Below the pieces are notes generated by a model. The model saw only the letters and a list, made by a program, of their open reading frames with translations, did not search any database and was not told the origin of the DNA. The position numbers were made by a program, and so were the translations under genes. Shown in pieces: positions 41,200-50,792 of a stretch of 64,000 nt of DNA. The stretch comes from Lachnospiraceae bacterium MD335 (GTDB lineage: Bacteria > Bacillota > Clostridia > Lachnospirales > Lachnospiraceae). The stretch is from positions 671,757 to 735,756 of the forward strand of contig KE159617.1 of assembly GCA_000403335.2 (NCBI GenBank). The letters are read 5' to 3'. How positions within the stretch are numbered: position 1 is the stretch's first letter; every line of letters starts with the position of its first letter.

Positions 41200-41322
41200 T
41201 ACAGCACTGCGCACTTGCTGCGAAGTGCGTGAGAAAGCGTAAATTATGCCATGCATCAAGCCTCCACGAAGTGGATTTGCATGGCTTGATGCTCGTAACT
41301 ATGAAGGTACTGAATAGTTACG
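41200..41322. repeat. Nested palindromic intergenic element (copy A)
   Basis: Three consecutive hairpins: CGCACTT-GCTGCG-AAGTGCG; GCATCAAGCC (41253-41262) with GGCTTGATGC (41283-41292) around an inner TCCAC-GAA-GTGGA; and CGTAACTA/TAGTTACG. Modules are almost the same as in copy B at 49811-49947. It separates convergent genes and could end transcription from both sides. Confidence 0.7.
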
Positions 41323-42036
41323 TTAGCTGAATTTATCCATGTCTTCCTTCAGGAACTTAAACTCACGGTACCGCAGAGGGGAGATATGGAGCTGTGCATA
41401 GCTCTGCATAACGACACTCAGCGGCATAACGGCAGAAACAAACTTAAAGTTTGCGATGCCGTTTTTATTAACGCGTTCAAATTCTTCATACGGTTCAAGA
41501 AGCTGCTTTAGCGCCATGATGTCCTCATCAATATCAATACGCGTACTGTCAAGCAGGTGGAGCGTGGTTTTGCCTTTCTCTGCATTCGCATACTCAATTT
41601 CGTCCTTTGGCACATCAATCGGCATACCGTTTTGACAAACCGTGACAGTCGGGACATAGCCCCGCACATTTTCGTCTCCAAGCTTTAGGAATTGCGGAAG
41701 CGGCTCCGGAATGTAGGGTTTTTTGGCATGTACCACAAAATCGGGAAGATTTGGTATTGCGGTATAGTCGATTTTGGAAGAATAGAGGATAAGCGGCGCG
41801 CAGTATCCGACCGCCACAAGTTCTTTGATTATTGTTTCCACCGTCCCGTGTTCAAGGCACATGTCCATAAAAATAAGATTGTATTTCAAGGGGTTGATAA
41901 GAAAATGCTCCTGGTCTCCATAGGAATCCACATACAAAATATTCGGCGTGCCCCTGCGCTTGTCCGATTCGCGCGATAATAAACGTTCAAGATGTTTTCT
42001 GTCAGCTACATTATCATCACATATTGCAACATGCAT
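41323..42036 (-). CDS. LytTR-type response regulator
   Basis: A 237-residue regulator on the minus strand. The receiver domain (about 1-125) has D7-D8 and the phospho-acceptor Asp58 (LIFMDMCLEH). The C-terminal domain (about 130-237) is a weak LytTR type (VPKDEIEYANAEKGKTTLHLLDSTRIDID, EPYEEFERVNKNGIANF). Such regulators usually pair with a GHKL sensor kinase; none is adjacent. The kinase remnant at 30.5 kb is too far away to be a clear partner. Target genes unknown. Confidence 0.82.
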   Translation of the reverse strand: MHVAICDDNVADRKHLERLLSRESDKRRGTPNILYVDSYGDQEHFLINPLKYNLIFMDMCLEHGTVETIIKELVAVGYCAPLILYSSKIDYTAIPNLPDFVVHAKKPYIPEPLPQFLKLGDENVRGYVPTVTVCQNGMPIDVPKDEIEYANAEKGKTTLHLLDSTRIDIDEDIMALKQLLEPYEEFERVNKNGIANFKFVSAVMPLSVVMQSYAQLHISPLRYREFKFLKEDMDKFS

Positions 42037-42132
42037 AACAATTCTCCTTACTTACATAAATGCATACAACTATCATGGCAACCACTGTTATTTTATCACA
42101 ATATGAAAAAAAAGAACAGAAAAAAGTCTCCG

Positions 42133-42426
42133 TTACATAATCGAAAACTGTAACGGAGACTTTGCAATGCATACTACCAATGCCACCTGCAAAATAAGGA
42201 TAAACGGCATCCCATAGACAAAGTACCAGTGTCTTGTCTTATGGTGAAATACCCGCATTCCGATAATCGAGCCGACACTGCCGCCAATCAGGGCAATGAC
42301 AAAAAAGGTATACTCCGGAATGCGCCAAAGCTTTTTCACTGCCTTGTGCTTGTCAATGCCCATCATAGCAAAGCCAATCAGGTTCATCAGCGCCAAATAA
42401 CCTGCAATAATACTGATCACAACCAT
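42133..42426 (-). CDS. DUF1294 membrane protein
   Basis: A 97-residue protein with three hydrophobic segments and the DUF1294 motifs MNLIGFAMMGIDKHKAVKKLWRIPE and ALIGGSVGSIIGMRVFHHKTRHWYF. The function of this widespread family is unknown. It starts 5 bases after the argG stop on the same strand and is likely co-transcribed with it. Confidence 0.88.
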   Translation of the reverse strand: MVVISIIAGYLALMNLIGFAMMGIDKHKAVKKLWRIPEYTFFVIALIGGSVGSIIGMRVFHHKTRHWYFVYGMPFILILQVALVVCIAKSPLQFSIM

Positions 42427-42431
42427 AGCAA

Positions 42432-43649
42432 TTAAAGTTCCTTCTGCTCCTGCATTTTCATCGCGCGTACCTTGCAGGAAAGTCCGAAGAGATTGATAAA
42501 GCCTTCCGCGTCATGGTGGTCATACAAATCACCTGTCTTAAACGAAGCAATGCTCTCGTTATAAAGGGAATACGGGCTTGTCTCGCCTGCTTTAATGATA
42601 TTTCCTTTGTAAAGCTTAAACTTCACCTCGCCTGTCACATATTCCTGCGTTTTCTCAACAAATGCCTGAATCGCCTCACGCTTCGGTGTAAACCACTTTC
42701 CTTCGTAAACGGTATCGGCAAGTTTATTGCCCATTTCCTTCTTCAGCGTATATGTATCACGGTCCAAAATCAGCTCCTCAAGCTGCTGATGTGCTTCCAT
42801 AAGGATTGTTCCGCCCGGTGTCTCGTAAACGCCGCGCGACTTCATGCCGACAACACGGTTTTCCACAATATCGACAATGCCGATGCCGTGTTTTCCGCCA
42901 AGTCTGTTTAACTCCCGGATAATATCGGAAACCTTCATTGATTTTCCGTTTACCGTCTTGGGAACGCCCTTTTCAAACGTCATGGTGACATACTCGCCTT
43001 CCTCAGGCGCTTTCTCCGGCGTCGTGCCAAGTACGAGCAAATGTTCAAAATTCGGCTCGTTTGCAGGGTCCTCCAGCTCCAGTCCCTCATGGCTGATATG
43101 CCAAATGTTCCTGTCGCGGCTGTAAGATGAATCTGCCGAGAATGGAAGGTGAATCCCGTGTGCCTTGCAGTATTCGATTTCCGACTCGCGCGAATCCATT
43201 GTCCACTTGTCGTTTCTCCAAGCGGCAATAATTTTCAGGTCGGGCGCAAGCGCCTTGATGCCAAGCTCAAAACGGATTTGGTCGTTGCCTTTACCGGTTG
43301 CACCGTGGCAGATTGCCGTTGCGCCTTCTTTTCTTGCAATCTCAACAAGCTTTTTTGCAATCAGGGGACGCGCCATGGAAGTTCCTAAGAGATATTTATT
43401 CTCATAAACCGCGTTTGCCTGTACGCAGGGAACGATATACTCGTCACAGAACTCGTCCACAACGTTTTCAATGTAAAGCTTTTCTGCACCGCACGATTTT
43501 GCGCGCTCCTCAAGCCCGTCAAGTTCCTCCTCCTGTCCGCAGTCCACGCACACACAGATAACCTCGTAATCGAAGTTTTCCTTTAGCCAGGGAATAATCG
43601 CAGTCGTATCAAGACCGCCGGAATAAGCAAGTACAACCTTTTCTTTCAT
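42432..43649 (-). CDS. argG: Argininosuccinate synthase
   Basis: A 405-residue enzyme that joins citrulline and aspartate using ATP, the next-to-last step of arginine synthesis. The ATP pyrophosphatase loop [17 protein letters not shown] is at the N-terminus; [12 protein letters not shown] and [13 protein letters not shown] are further family motifs. Length is normal. AAAAAGGAG lies upstream of the ATG. It is divergent from the argJBD genes with a candidate ARG box between. argH is not next to it. Confidence 0.97.
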   Translation of the reverse strand: MKEKVVLAYSGGLDTTAIIPWLKENFDYEVICVCVDCGQEEELDGLEERAKSCGAEKLYIENVVDEFCDEYIVPCVQANAVYENKYLLGTSMARPLIAKKLVEIARKEGATAICHGATGKGNDQIRFELGIKALAPDLKIIAAWRNDKWTMDSRESEIEYCKAHGIHLPFSADSSYSRDRNIWHISHEGLELEDPANEPNFEHLLVLGTTPEKAPEEGEYVTMTFEKGVPKTVNGKSMKVSDIIRELNRLGGKHGIGIVDIVENRVVGMKSRGVYETPGGTILMEAHQQLEELILDRDTYTLKKEMGNKLADTVYEGKWFTPKREAIQAFVEKTQEYVTGEVKFKLYKGNIIKAGETSPYSLYNESIASFKTGDLYDHHDAEGFINLFGLSCKVRAMKMQEQKEL

Positions 43650-43793
43650 ATTAAAAATCTCCTTTTTATGTTATATTTGGATTTGTTTTTTGCATTAAAT
43701 CTAATATACATCATTACACTGGAGAAATCAAGTGAAAAAATATACATTTTATCTTGACAAAAACAAATAAAAGCGTAAAATATAAACAATATA

Positions 43794-43831
43794 AATGTAT
43801 AATATTCATAAATTAATGCATAAAAATACAT
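43794..43831. promoter_or_regulatory. Candidate ARG box(es) between argG and the argJBD group
   Basis: ATGCATAAAAATACAT (43816-43831) fits the TGNATWWWWATNCA arrangement recognised by ArgR/AhrC. A less perfect partner, TGTATAATATTCA, lies 20 bases away at 43796-43808. Two neighbouring boxes are usual for these hexameric repressors. Both divergent transcription units could be controlled. Confidence 0.5.
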
Positions 43832-43930
43832 TATGCAAAATTGGGCGCAGCAAAATAAAAGGGTTGTAATTTCACCCCGAATAAACTATCATATAAAATA
43901 GTGCAAAATGAAGAGAGGACGATACACCAA

Positions 43931-44374
43931 ATGATAAGGGCGATGACAATAGACGATTATGAACAGGTACGGAATTTGTGGATGCAGATTAAAGGCTTTG
44001 CAATCCGCAGCATTGACGATTCCCGGGAGGGCGTGCTGCGCTTTTTGGAGCGAAATCCAAATACCAGTGTAGTGGCGGAGGAGAATGGCGTCATTGTAGG
44101 TGCAATCCTTTGCGGTCATGACGGCAGACGCGGCTGTCTGTATCACGTGTGTGTGGCGCCCGATTACAGAAGACGCGGCATCGGTAAGGCGATGGTCGTT
44201 TTTTGCATGGACGCGCTGAAAAGAGAGCATATCAATAAAGTCAGCCTCATTGCATTCACCAAAAACGACATCGGAAACGCGTTTTGGCATAATGTCGGGT
44301 GGGTACAGAGAGAAGATTTAAATTATTATGACTTCGTATTAAATAGAGAAAATATAGAGGCGTTTAATCAATAG
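43931..44374 (+). CDS. YpeA-like GNAT acetyltransferase in the arginine cluster
   Basis: A 147-residue acetyltransferase: IRAMTIDDYEQVRNLWMQI, VVAEENGVIVGAILCGHDGRRGCLYHVCVAPDYRRRGIGKAMV (acetyl-CoA loop RRRGIG) and the AFWHNVGW end. It resembles YpeA-type proteins. ATG 43931 has GAGAGG 12 bases upstream; the frame opens at 43901. It precedes argJ by 51 bases. Some short GNAT proteins act as N-acetylglutamate synthases, so a role in priming the acetyl cycle is conceivable, but no specific evidence is in the sequence. Confidence 0.82.
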   Translation: MIRAMTIDDYEQVRNLWMQIKGFAIRSIDDSREGVLRFLERNPNTSVVAEENGVIVGAILCGHDGRRGCLYHVCVAPDYRRRGIGKAMVVFCMDALKREHINKVSLIAFTKNDIGNAFWHNVGWVQREDLNYYDFVLNRENIEAFNQ

Positions 44375-44425
44375 AAAAGTAGTAAGATATGGCACGCGAA
44401 AGCGGAAAGGAGCAAGGTTATTTAT

Positions 44426-45649
44426 ATGGAACGGATGAAAGGCGGCGTGACTGCGGCGCACGGTTTTGAGGCGGCAGGCACGGAGGCAAATATCAAATAT
44501 CAGGGAAGAATGGACATGGCGCTCATATACAGCAGCGCACCGTGTACTGTGGCAGGGACATTTACGACAAACGTGGTGAAGGCGGCTCCCGTGCTTTGGG
44601 ATAAGCAGATTGTGGAGAACAGCCCGTATGCGCAGGCGGTCGTTGTGAACGCGGGCATTGCGAATGCATGTACGGGAAAGCAGGGCATGGATTACTGCGC
44701 CAAGGAGGCAAAAAAAGCGGCGGCGCTTTTGAATATACCAGAAAATGCCGTGCTTGTAGGCTCTACGGGCGTTATCGGAAAACAGCTTCCGATGGACAGG
44801 ATTTGCGCCGGCATTGAAAAGCTTGCGGCGGCAAAGGACGGTTCGATTGAGGCGGGAACGACGGCATCAAAGGCGATTATGACCACAGATACAATCAATA
44901 AGGAAATTGCGGTGACAATAGAGCTTGACGGCAAAACCGTGACGGTAGGCGGAATGAGCAAGGGGTCGGGAATGATACATCCAAACATGTGTACGATGCT
45001 TGCGTATATCACGACGGACGCGGCAATCAGCAAAAAAATGCTGCAGGAGGCGCTTAGTACAAGCGTTGTTGATACGTTTAACATGATTTCCGTTGACGGC
45101 GACACTTCGACAAACGACACCTGTCTTGTGCTTGCAAACGGGCTTGCGGGAAATGAGGAAATTACGGCAAAAGGTGAGGCGTACGGCAAGTTTTTGGAGG
45201 CGTTGAATTATGTAAACACATATCTTGCGCGGACAATGGCAGGCGACGGTGAGGGCGCAACGGCGCTTTTTGAGACGGTGGTTTACAATGCGGATACAAA
45301 GCAAAATGCCCGCACGCTTGCAAAGTCCGTTATCTGTTCGAGCCTTACAAAGGCTGCAATATACGGACACGACGCAAATTGGGGCAGAATTTTGTGTGCG
45401 CTTGGCTATTCGGGCGTACAGTTTGACCCGGAAAATGTAACGCTTTATTTTGAAAGCAAGGCAGGAAAACTGAAGATTTATGAAAACGGTTTGGATGTCG
45501 GATACAGTGAGGAGGAGGCAACGAAAATTTTGTCGGAGCCTGAAGTAACCGTGCTTGTTGATATGAATATGGGAGATGAAACAGCGACGGCATGGGGCTG
45601 CGATTTGACTTATGACTATGTGAAAATTAATGCGGATTACAGGAGCTAG
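44426..45649 (+). CDS. argJ: Glutamate N-acetyltransferase / amino-acid acetyltransferase
   Basis: A 407-residue enzyme that moves the acetyl group from acetylornithine to glutamate, closing the cyclic arginine pathway. The precursor cleaves itself before the nucleophilic Thr; here the site reads SGMIHPNMCTMLAY with Thr190. Most relatives have Ala-Thr at this point, so Cys-Thr is a mild deviation. KGGVTAAHGFEAAG, VNAGIANACTGKQG and the C-terminal DPENVTLY stretch are family-like. Bifunctionality (acetyl-CoA use) cannot be judged. No argC lies upstream. Confidence 0.95.
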   Translation: MERMKGGVTAAHGFEAAGTEANIKYQGRMDMALIYSSAPCTVAGTFTTNVVKAAPVLWDKQIVENSPYAQAVVVNAGIANACTGKQGMDYCAKEAKKAAALLNIPENAVLVGSTGVIGKQLPMDRICAGIEKLAAAKDGSIEAGTTASKAIMTTDTINKEIAVTIELDGKTVTVGGMSKGSGMIHPNMCTMLAYITTDAAISKKMLQEALSTSVVDTFNMISVDGDTSTNDTCLVLANGLAGNEEITAKGEAYGKFLEALNYVNTYLARTMAGDGEGATALFETVVYNADTKQNARTLAKSVICSSLTKAAIYGHDANWGRILCALGYSGVQFDPENVTLYFESKAGKLKIYENGLDVGYSEEEATKILSEPEVTVLVDMNMGDETATAWGCDLTYDYVKINADYRS

Positions 45650-45673
45650 AACGCCAAGGTCAGGCGTTCTTTG
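45648..45673 (+). terminator. Intra-operon hairpin between argJ and argB
   Basis: AGAACGCC and GGCGTTCT form an 8-bp stem around AAGGTCA, followed by only a few T residues (TTTGC). It begins at the argJ stop codon. It may partly terminate transcription or protect the argJ end from decay. Confidence 0.55.
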
Positions 45674-45709
45674 CAAAATGCGTAATATATTGGAAAGGAA
45701 ATAGTAAGA

Positions 45710-46618
45710 ATGAACGAAAAGGACATGAACAAAATTCTGTCAAAAGCGGAAGTGCTGATTGAGGCGCTTCCCTACATACAGAAATTCAACAGAAAGTATA
45801 TTGTCGTAAAATACGGCGGCAGCGCGATGAGCAACGAGGAGCTGCAAAGAAACGTGATAAAGGACGCAACGCTTTTAAAGCTTGTCGGCTTTAAGCCGAT
45901 TATCGTACACGGCGGCGGCAAGGAAATCAGCCGCTGGGTGGAAAAGACCGGAAAAGAGGCAAAGTTTGTGAACGGTTTGCGCGTGACGGACGCGGAGACG
46001 ATGGAAATTGCCGAAATGGTTTTAAATAAGGTAAACAAAAGTTTGGTGACAATGGTTCAGGAGCTTGGCGTGAAAGCGGTCGGCATCAGCGGCAAGGACG
46101 GCGGACTGTTAAAGGTTGACCGCAAATATCCCGATGGTCAGGACATCGGCTTTGTCGGGGATATTAAAGAAGTCAATCCAAAGGTGCTGTTTGATTTAAT
46201 TGAAAAGGATTTTCTTCCAATCGTAGCGCCAATCGGGCTTGACGACCATTTTCAGACCTACAATATCAATGCGGACGACGCAGCGTGCGCCATTGCAAAG
46301 GCGGTCGGTGCGGAGAAGCTGGCATTCCTGACGGATATTGAAGGGCTTTACAAGGACATCAACGATAAGAGTTCGTTTATTTCAAGGATTTCCGCATCAC
46401 AGGCGGATACGCTGATTGAAGAAGGATTTATCGGCGGCGGAATGCTGCCGAAGCTGGGCAACTGCACAAGTGCGATTAAAAACGGCGTAAACCGCGTGCA
46501 TATTTTGGACGGACGCATTCCTCACTGTCTGCTTTTGGAAATCTTTACAAGAAACGGTATCGGAACGGCAATCGTGCAGGACGGCGATCTTGAGAAAATG
46601 GAAATGGGATATTATTAG
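45710..46618 (+). CDS. argB: Acetylglutamate kinase
   Basis: A 302-residue kinase of the amino-acid-kinase fold, second step of arginine synthesis. [32 protein letters not shown] and [11 protein letters not shown] are visible. The roughly 25-residue helix before the first strand ([18 protein letters not shown]) is the feature found in arginine-inhibited hexameric enzymes, so feedback control is likely. TGGAAAGGAAA precedes the ATG. It lies 60 bases after argJ and 11 before argD. Confidence 0.96.
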   Translation: MNEKDMNKILSKAEVLIEALPYIQKFNRKYIVVKYGGSAMSNEELQRNVIKDATLLKLVGFKPIIVHGGGKEISRWVEKTGKEAKFVNGLRVTDAETMEIAEMVLNKVNKSLVTMVQELGVKAVGISGKDGGLLKVDRKYPDGQDIGFVGDIKEVNPKVLFDLIEKDFLPIVAPIGLDDHFQTYNINADDAACAIAKAVGAEKLAFLTDIEGLYKDINDKSSFISRISASQADTLIEEGFIGGGMLPKLGNCTSAIKNGVNRVHILDGRIPHCLLLEIFTRNGIGTAIVQDGDLEKMEMGYY

Positions 46619-46629
46619 GAGGTTTAACC

Positions 46630-47814
46630 ATGAACATGAAAGAATACATCGACGAAGCGGAGGCGGCGCTGCTGCACACCTATAACCGTTATCAGATTGT
46701 GTGGGACAGGGGCGACGGCATGTACCTCTATGATATAGAGGGTAAAAAATACCTTGATTTCGTGGCAGGGATTGCGGTGTTCGCGCTCGGATATAATCAT
46801 AAAGCGTACAATGATGCATTAAAAGCACAGATTGACAAGGTGATTCATACATCAAATTATTACTATAATATTCCGGCAATTGAGGCGGCAAAAAAGCTGA
46901 AAAAGGTTTCGGGCATGGACAGAGTGTTTTTTACCAACAGCGGCGCGGAGGCAGTCGAGGGTGCGATTAAGGCGGCGAGAAAATATGCCTTTTTGCGCGA
47001 CGGACACACGGACCATGAAATCATCGCGATGAACCATTCGTTCCACGGAAGAACAATGGGCGCGCTTGCCGTAACGGGAAATCCGCATTACAGAGAAGCG
47101 TTTGAGCCGCTGATCGGAAATATAAGGTTTGCGGATTTTAATGATTTTGAGAGCGTAAAGGCACAGGTTACCGAAAAAACGTGCGCGATTATTTTTGAGA
47201 CGATACAGGGCGAGGGCGGCATTTATCCTGCCGCGGAGGAATTTATGAAAAACATCCGCGCCCTCTGCGACGAGAAGGATATTCTGCTTATCTTAGATGA
47301 AATCCAGTGCGGTATGGGCAGAACCGGAACAATGTATGCATGGCAGAGGTACGGCGTAAAGCCGGATATTATGACAACCGCAAAAGCGGTCGGATGCGGC
47401 ATTCCGGTGGGCGCATTTCTCATGACGGAAAATGTGGCAAAACAGTCGCTCACAAGCGGGGATCACGGTACGACCTACGGCGGAAATCCGCTTGCGTGTA
47501 CTGCAATTTCCAAAGTGATTGATTTGTTTGAGGAGATGGATCTGTTGAAAAACGTAGAAGAAACAGGTGCATATCTGTATGAAAAGCTTGAGGAAATTAC
47601 CGCAAGGCATGACTGTATTAAGGCACACAGAGGTGTTGGCCTGATGCAGGGCTTGGAGTGCGATTGTCCTGTCGGTGACATTATCAATCGTGCAGTTGAA
47701 AAAGGCTTGCTGTTAATTAACGCAGGGACGAACATTATTCGTTTTATTCCGCCGTTGATTGTGTCAAAACAGGATATTGATGACATGACAGCGATACTGG
47801 ACACCTGCTTTTAA
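46630..47814 (+). CDS. argD: Acetylornithine aminotransferase
   Basis: A 394-residue class III PLP aminotransferase converting acetylglutamate semialdehyde to acetylornithine. The cofactor Lys is Lys252 in TTAKAVGCGIPVGAF; FTNSGAEAVEGAIKAARKY, DEIQCGMGRTG and HGTTYGGNPLAC are family motifs. GGAGG precedes the ATG, 11 bases after argB. Last arginine gene of the run; the reductase step (argC) must be encoded elsewhere. Confidence 0.95.
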   Translation: MNMKEYIDEAEAALLHTYNRYQIVWDRGDGMYLYDIEGKKYLDFVAGIAVFALGYNHKAYNDALKAQIDKVIHTSNYYYNIPAIEAAKKLKKVSGMDRVFFTNSGAEAVEGAIKAARKYAFLRDGHTDHEIIAMNHSFHGRTMGALAVTGNPHYREAFEPLIGNIRFADFNDFESVKAQVTEKTCAIIFETIQGEGGIYPAAEEFMKNIRALCDEKDILLILDEIQCGMGRTGTMYAWQRYGVKPDIMTTAKAVGCGIPVGAFLMTENVAKQSLTSGDHGTTYGGNPLACTAISKVIDLFEEMDLLKNVEETGAYLYEKLEEITARHDCIKAHRGVGLMQGLECDCPVGDIINRAVEKGLLLINAGTNIIRFIPPLIVSKQDIDDMTAILDTCF

Positions 47815-47841
47815 GCAAACAATGAAAAATGGAGAAATTGA

Positions 47842-49299
47842 ATGAAACACGGTAAAATAAAAGGACGAATTCTGATTGCAGCAGCAATTCTTATTTTGAC
47901 GGCGCTTGGGCTTATCGCAGCGTTGGTATTCGATTCAGAACTGCCCGAGAAAACGGATTCTTCCAAAAAGGAGACGATTCATCTTTGGTATACGGATGAC
48001 GCAATTACGGATTATTTAAGCAGAAAAACACTTGATTTTTATAATCAAACTGATATTCGTGTTGAATTGAAGCTTGTATCAGGATTGGAATATCTTGAGA
48101 CAATCAACAAGGCGAGTCTCAATGATGAGGAAGAGACGCCGGATGCATATATCGTAAGCAATGATTCTTTGGAGAAAGCATATTTATCAGGTCTTGCGGT
48201 GGAATTGGATGAATCGGTGCCGGTTTATAAGACTTCCGAGTACAATCAGGCGGCAAGAAATGCGGTTACTTATGACAATAAGTATGTGGGCTGTCCCTTC
48301 TATTTTGAGACAAGTGCGCTGCTCTATAACCGCACGTATCTTGAACAGATAGCAGCGCAGGCAAATGAAAGCGCAGCGGATGCGGAAAACAGTGAGCAGG
48401 TTCAGGAGAACATTGAAGCGGAGGACTTAATACCGACTTCCATTGCGGATATTTTGAATTTTGCGGATATGTATTCGGCTCCGGAGAATGTAGAGTATTT
48501 CTTCCGGTGGGATGTGTCAGATATTTTTTACAATTACTTTTTCATTGGAAATTATATTTCCGTGGGCGGAGATGCGGGCGACAACAAAAATGACATTAAT
48601 ATTTATAATACAGAATCCATATCCACGTTAAAGGTTTATCAGGAGCTGAACCAATTCTTCTCAATTGACACAAAGGAGACGAATTACGATAAGATTATGC
48701 AGGAGTTTCTCGAGGGAAAAACCATCTATACGATTGCGACGAGCGACTGTATCAAGCGGCTTGACGATGCCGCGCAAAACGGCGAATTTGCGTATGAGTA
48801 TGGGATTGCGCAGCTTCCCGACATCAATGTGGAGCTGAGCACCCGGGGAATGTCCGTGACGAATGCGCTTGTCATAAACGGCTATTCGGCGCACAAAGCA
48901 TCGGCGGCATCATTGATTAGCTTTCTTGCAAACGAGTCCCAGCATGATCTTTATGAAAATACAGGAAAAATTGCAGCCATGACAAAGCAGGAGTACGATA
49001 ATCCGCATGTCGAAGGCTTTGTGCAGAGTTATGCGGATTCGGTGCCAATCCCTAAAATGCTGGAGACGAGCAATTTTTGGGTGGAGCTTGAAATCTGCTT
49101 TGCAAGAGTTTGGTCGGGTGAAGATGCAAATACACAGATCCGCCGGCTTTCCGAGCAGATTAAAACACAGATTAGCGGCGCTGGCATAACGGAGGAGGAG
49201 CTTGAGGACCCTGAGGTGGAGCTGCTTCCTGCGGTAGAGTACGAGGATGTTCCGACGGAGGAGCAAACGGACACGCCGCAGACAACACAACAAGAATAA
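47842..49299 (+). CDS. Orphan extracellular solute-binding protein (family 1)
   Basis: A 485-residue protein with an N-terminal hydrophobic anchor (ILIAAAILILTALGLIAALVF) and an extracellular binding-protein fold: IHLWYTDDAITDYLSRKTLDFYNQ, LETINKASLNDEEETPDAYIVSND and VGCPFYFETSALLYNRTYLEQIA, as in sugar-binding lipoproteins. Unlike most, it has no lipobox cysteine, so it would stay tethered by its transmembrane helix. The C-terminus has a long Glu/Asp/Thr/Gln-rich tail. No permease or ATPase genes are adjacent. It may serve a transporter elsewhere or a sensory role. Confidence 0.85.
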   Translation: MKHGKIKGRILIAAAILILTALGLIAALVFDSELPEKTDSSKKETIHLWYTDDAITDYLSRKTLDFYNQTDIRVELKLVSGLEYLETINKASLNDEEETPDAYIVSNDSLEKAYLSGLAVELDESVPVYKTSEYNQAARNAVTYDNKYVGCPFYFETSALLYNRTYLEQIAAQANESAADAENSEQVQENIEAEDLIPTSIADILNFADMYSAPENVEYFFRWDVSDIFYNYFFIGNYISVGGDAGDNKNDINIYNTESISTLKVYQELNQFFSIDTKETNYDKIMQEFLEGKTIYTIATSDCIKRLDDAAQNGEFAYEYGIAQLPDINVELSTRGMSVTNALVINGYSAHKASAASLISFLANESQHDLYENTGKIAAMTKQEYDNPHVEGFVQSYADSVPIPKMLETSNFWVELEICFARVWSGEDANTQIRRLSEQIKTQISGAGITEEELEDPEVELLPAVEYEDVPTEEQTDTPQTTQQE

Positions 49300-49358
49300 A
49301 AAGCGTAAAATCCAATCATAATAACATGTAAGAGATTAAGGAAAGGCATGGTAATACT

Positions 49359-49787
49359 ATGATTGGATTTTTAATTGCCCTTTTATCGGGTGCTTTGATG
49401 AGTGTGCAGGGTGTTTTTAACACGAAGGTTACGGAAGGCTCCAGTCTTTGGGCAGCAAATGTGTTTGTGCAGTTCACGGCATTTTTGGTCTGTATAGCTG
49501 CATGGCTCTTCGTTGACAGAACTTCATTTAAAGAGGTTCTTTCCGTTGAGCCGAAATATGTCCTGCTGGGTGGTGCAATCGGAGCATTTATCACATTGAC
49601 TGTAATTAAGAGCATGGATTCGCTAGGACCTGCAAAAGCGGTTATGCTTATTGTAATCGCGCAGCTTATTGTCGCGTATCTGATAGAGTTGTTCGGACTT
49701 TTTGGCGTGGAGAAGGAACCGTTTAGCTGGAAAAAAGTAATTGGCGCGCTTATGGCGATTGCAGGATTTATTGTCTTTAAAATTTGA
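49359..49787 (+). CDS. DMT-family transporter (DUF606/YdcZ-like)
   Basis: A 142-residue membrane protein with five hydrophobic segments. It starts MIGFLIALLSGALMSVQGVFNTKVTEGSSLWAANVFVQ, typical of YdcZ/DUF606 half-size drug/metabolite transporters, which function as dimers or pairs. AAAGG is found upstream. It is a single gene, followed by repeat copy B. The substrate is unknown. Confidence 0.88.
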   Translation: MIGFLIALLSGALMSVQGVFNTKVTEGSSLWAANVFVQFTAFLVCIAAWLFVDRTSFKEVLSVEPKYVLLGGAIGAFITLTVIKSMDSLGPAKAVMLIVIAQLIVAYLIELFGLFGVEKEPFSWKKVIGALMAIAGFIVFKI

Positions 49788-49810
49788 CTAAAATAGTTCG
49801 GGAAAATTTG

Positions 49811-49947
49811 GTGACAGTTCTGCTCAGGACTTTGCACTTGCTGCAAAGCCCGTGAAACAACGTAGTGGAAGAGATGCATCAAGCCACCACGAAGTGGTTT
49901 TGCATGGCTTGATGCCTGTAACAGGAAGCCGGAGGCTGAACTGTTAC
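49811..49947. repeat. Nested palindromic intergenic element (copy B)
   Basis: Outer arms GACAGTTCTGCTCAG (49813-49827) and a matching CTGAACTGTTAC (49936-49947) enclose a GACTTTGCACTTGCTGCAAAGCC hairpin. A central stem GCATCAAGCC/GGCTTGATGC surrounds ACCAC-GAA-GTGGT. Most of the inner sequence repeats copy A at 41200-41322. Confidence 0.7.
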
Positions 49948-50079
49948 AAAATGTGTGTGAAATGTCAAAAATAGCACTTGTATTGGTTTGGATATTATCA
50001 TAAAATAAGAATAGATATGCTAATCATAAATATGATTAGAGGGGGCTTTACCGCGAATACGGTAAAGGAGCTATAAATA

Positions 50080-50739
50080 TTGAAGAGAAAACGAAATAAC
50101 GGACTGGGAAATTTGCGGGTGTATGCGGCGGCAGGCATTTTTGCGCTTGCGCTTTTCATGCCTGTACTTTTGTGCGGCTGTAAAGATACATCAGACGAGG
50201 ACGCGCTGCTTTTGTCTTTCGATGAGGAAACGCATGTGCAGATGTCCTGCACTGAGAAGGAAGAGACAATGCAGGACGTCGGGCAGAGTGAAGAAACGCA
50301 GCAGGTTTATGTATACGTCTGCGGTGCCGTGAACTGTCCGGGCGTGTATCAGGCACAGGCGGGAGTCAGGCTTTTTGAACTGATTGAGATGGCAGGCGGT
50401 TTTATGCCAGAAGCGGATCGGTCGCATTTAAATCTTGCCCGCACAGTTGCGGACGGGGAACAGATTGTAGTGCTGACGCGGGAAGAGATTGCACAGGGAA
50501 TGACAGCCGTGTCAGAAAACAGCGCGGCGCGGACCGGTGCAGACAATGGTCTTGTCAATATTAACACCGCATCGGTTTCGGAGCTTACGGGCGTTTCAGG
50601 CATCGGGGAGAGCCGTGCACAGGCAATTATTGATTATCGTGAGAAAAACGGCGCTTTTAAGTCTGTTGAGGAGATTAAGAAGGTGGACGGTATCAAAGAC
50701 GGGCTTTTTGCAAAAATAAAGGATTATATTACAGTGTAA
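50080..50739 (+). CDS. comEA: ComEA-like DNA-binding competence protein
   Basis: A 219-residue surface protein. A hydrophobic segment ends in VLLCGCKD, so it might be a lipoprotein rather than the usual transmembrane anchor. It is followed by a SLBB domain (VYVYVCGAVNCPGVYQAQAGVRLFELIEMAGG) and a C-terminal helix-hairpin-helix pair (VNINTASVSELTGVSGIGESRAQAIIDYREKNGAF, KVDGIKDGLFAKIKDYI). ComEA binds double-stranded DNA outside the cell and passes it to ComEC. The start is TTG 50080, with AAAGGAG 10 bases before. comEC lies 3.2 kb downstream with three genes between. Confidence 0.9.
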   Translation: MKRKRNNGLGNLRVYAAAGIFALALFMPVLLCGCKDTSDEDALLLSFDEETHVQMSCTEKEETMQDVGQSEETQQVYVYVCGAVNCPGVYQAQAGVRLFELIEMAGGFMPEADRSHLNLARTVADGEQIVVLTREEIAQGMTAVSENSAARTGADNGLVNINTASVSELTGVSGIGESRAQAIIDYREKNGAFKSVEEIKKVDGIKDGLFAKIKDYITV

Positions 50740-50792
50740 AATATGACACACGTGTCATAAAATAGGGTATTGGAAAGGCATGGTTATCGAAA

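Noticed and set aside
44867-45676. 269-codon frame antisense to argJ
   Set aside because: Shadow of the argJ coding sequence; ArgJ motifs are unambiguous on the plus strand.
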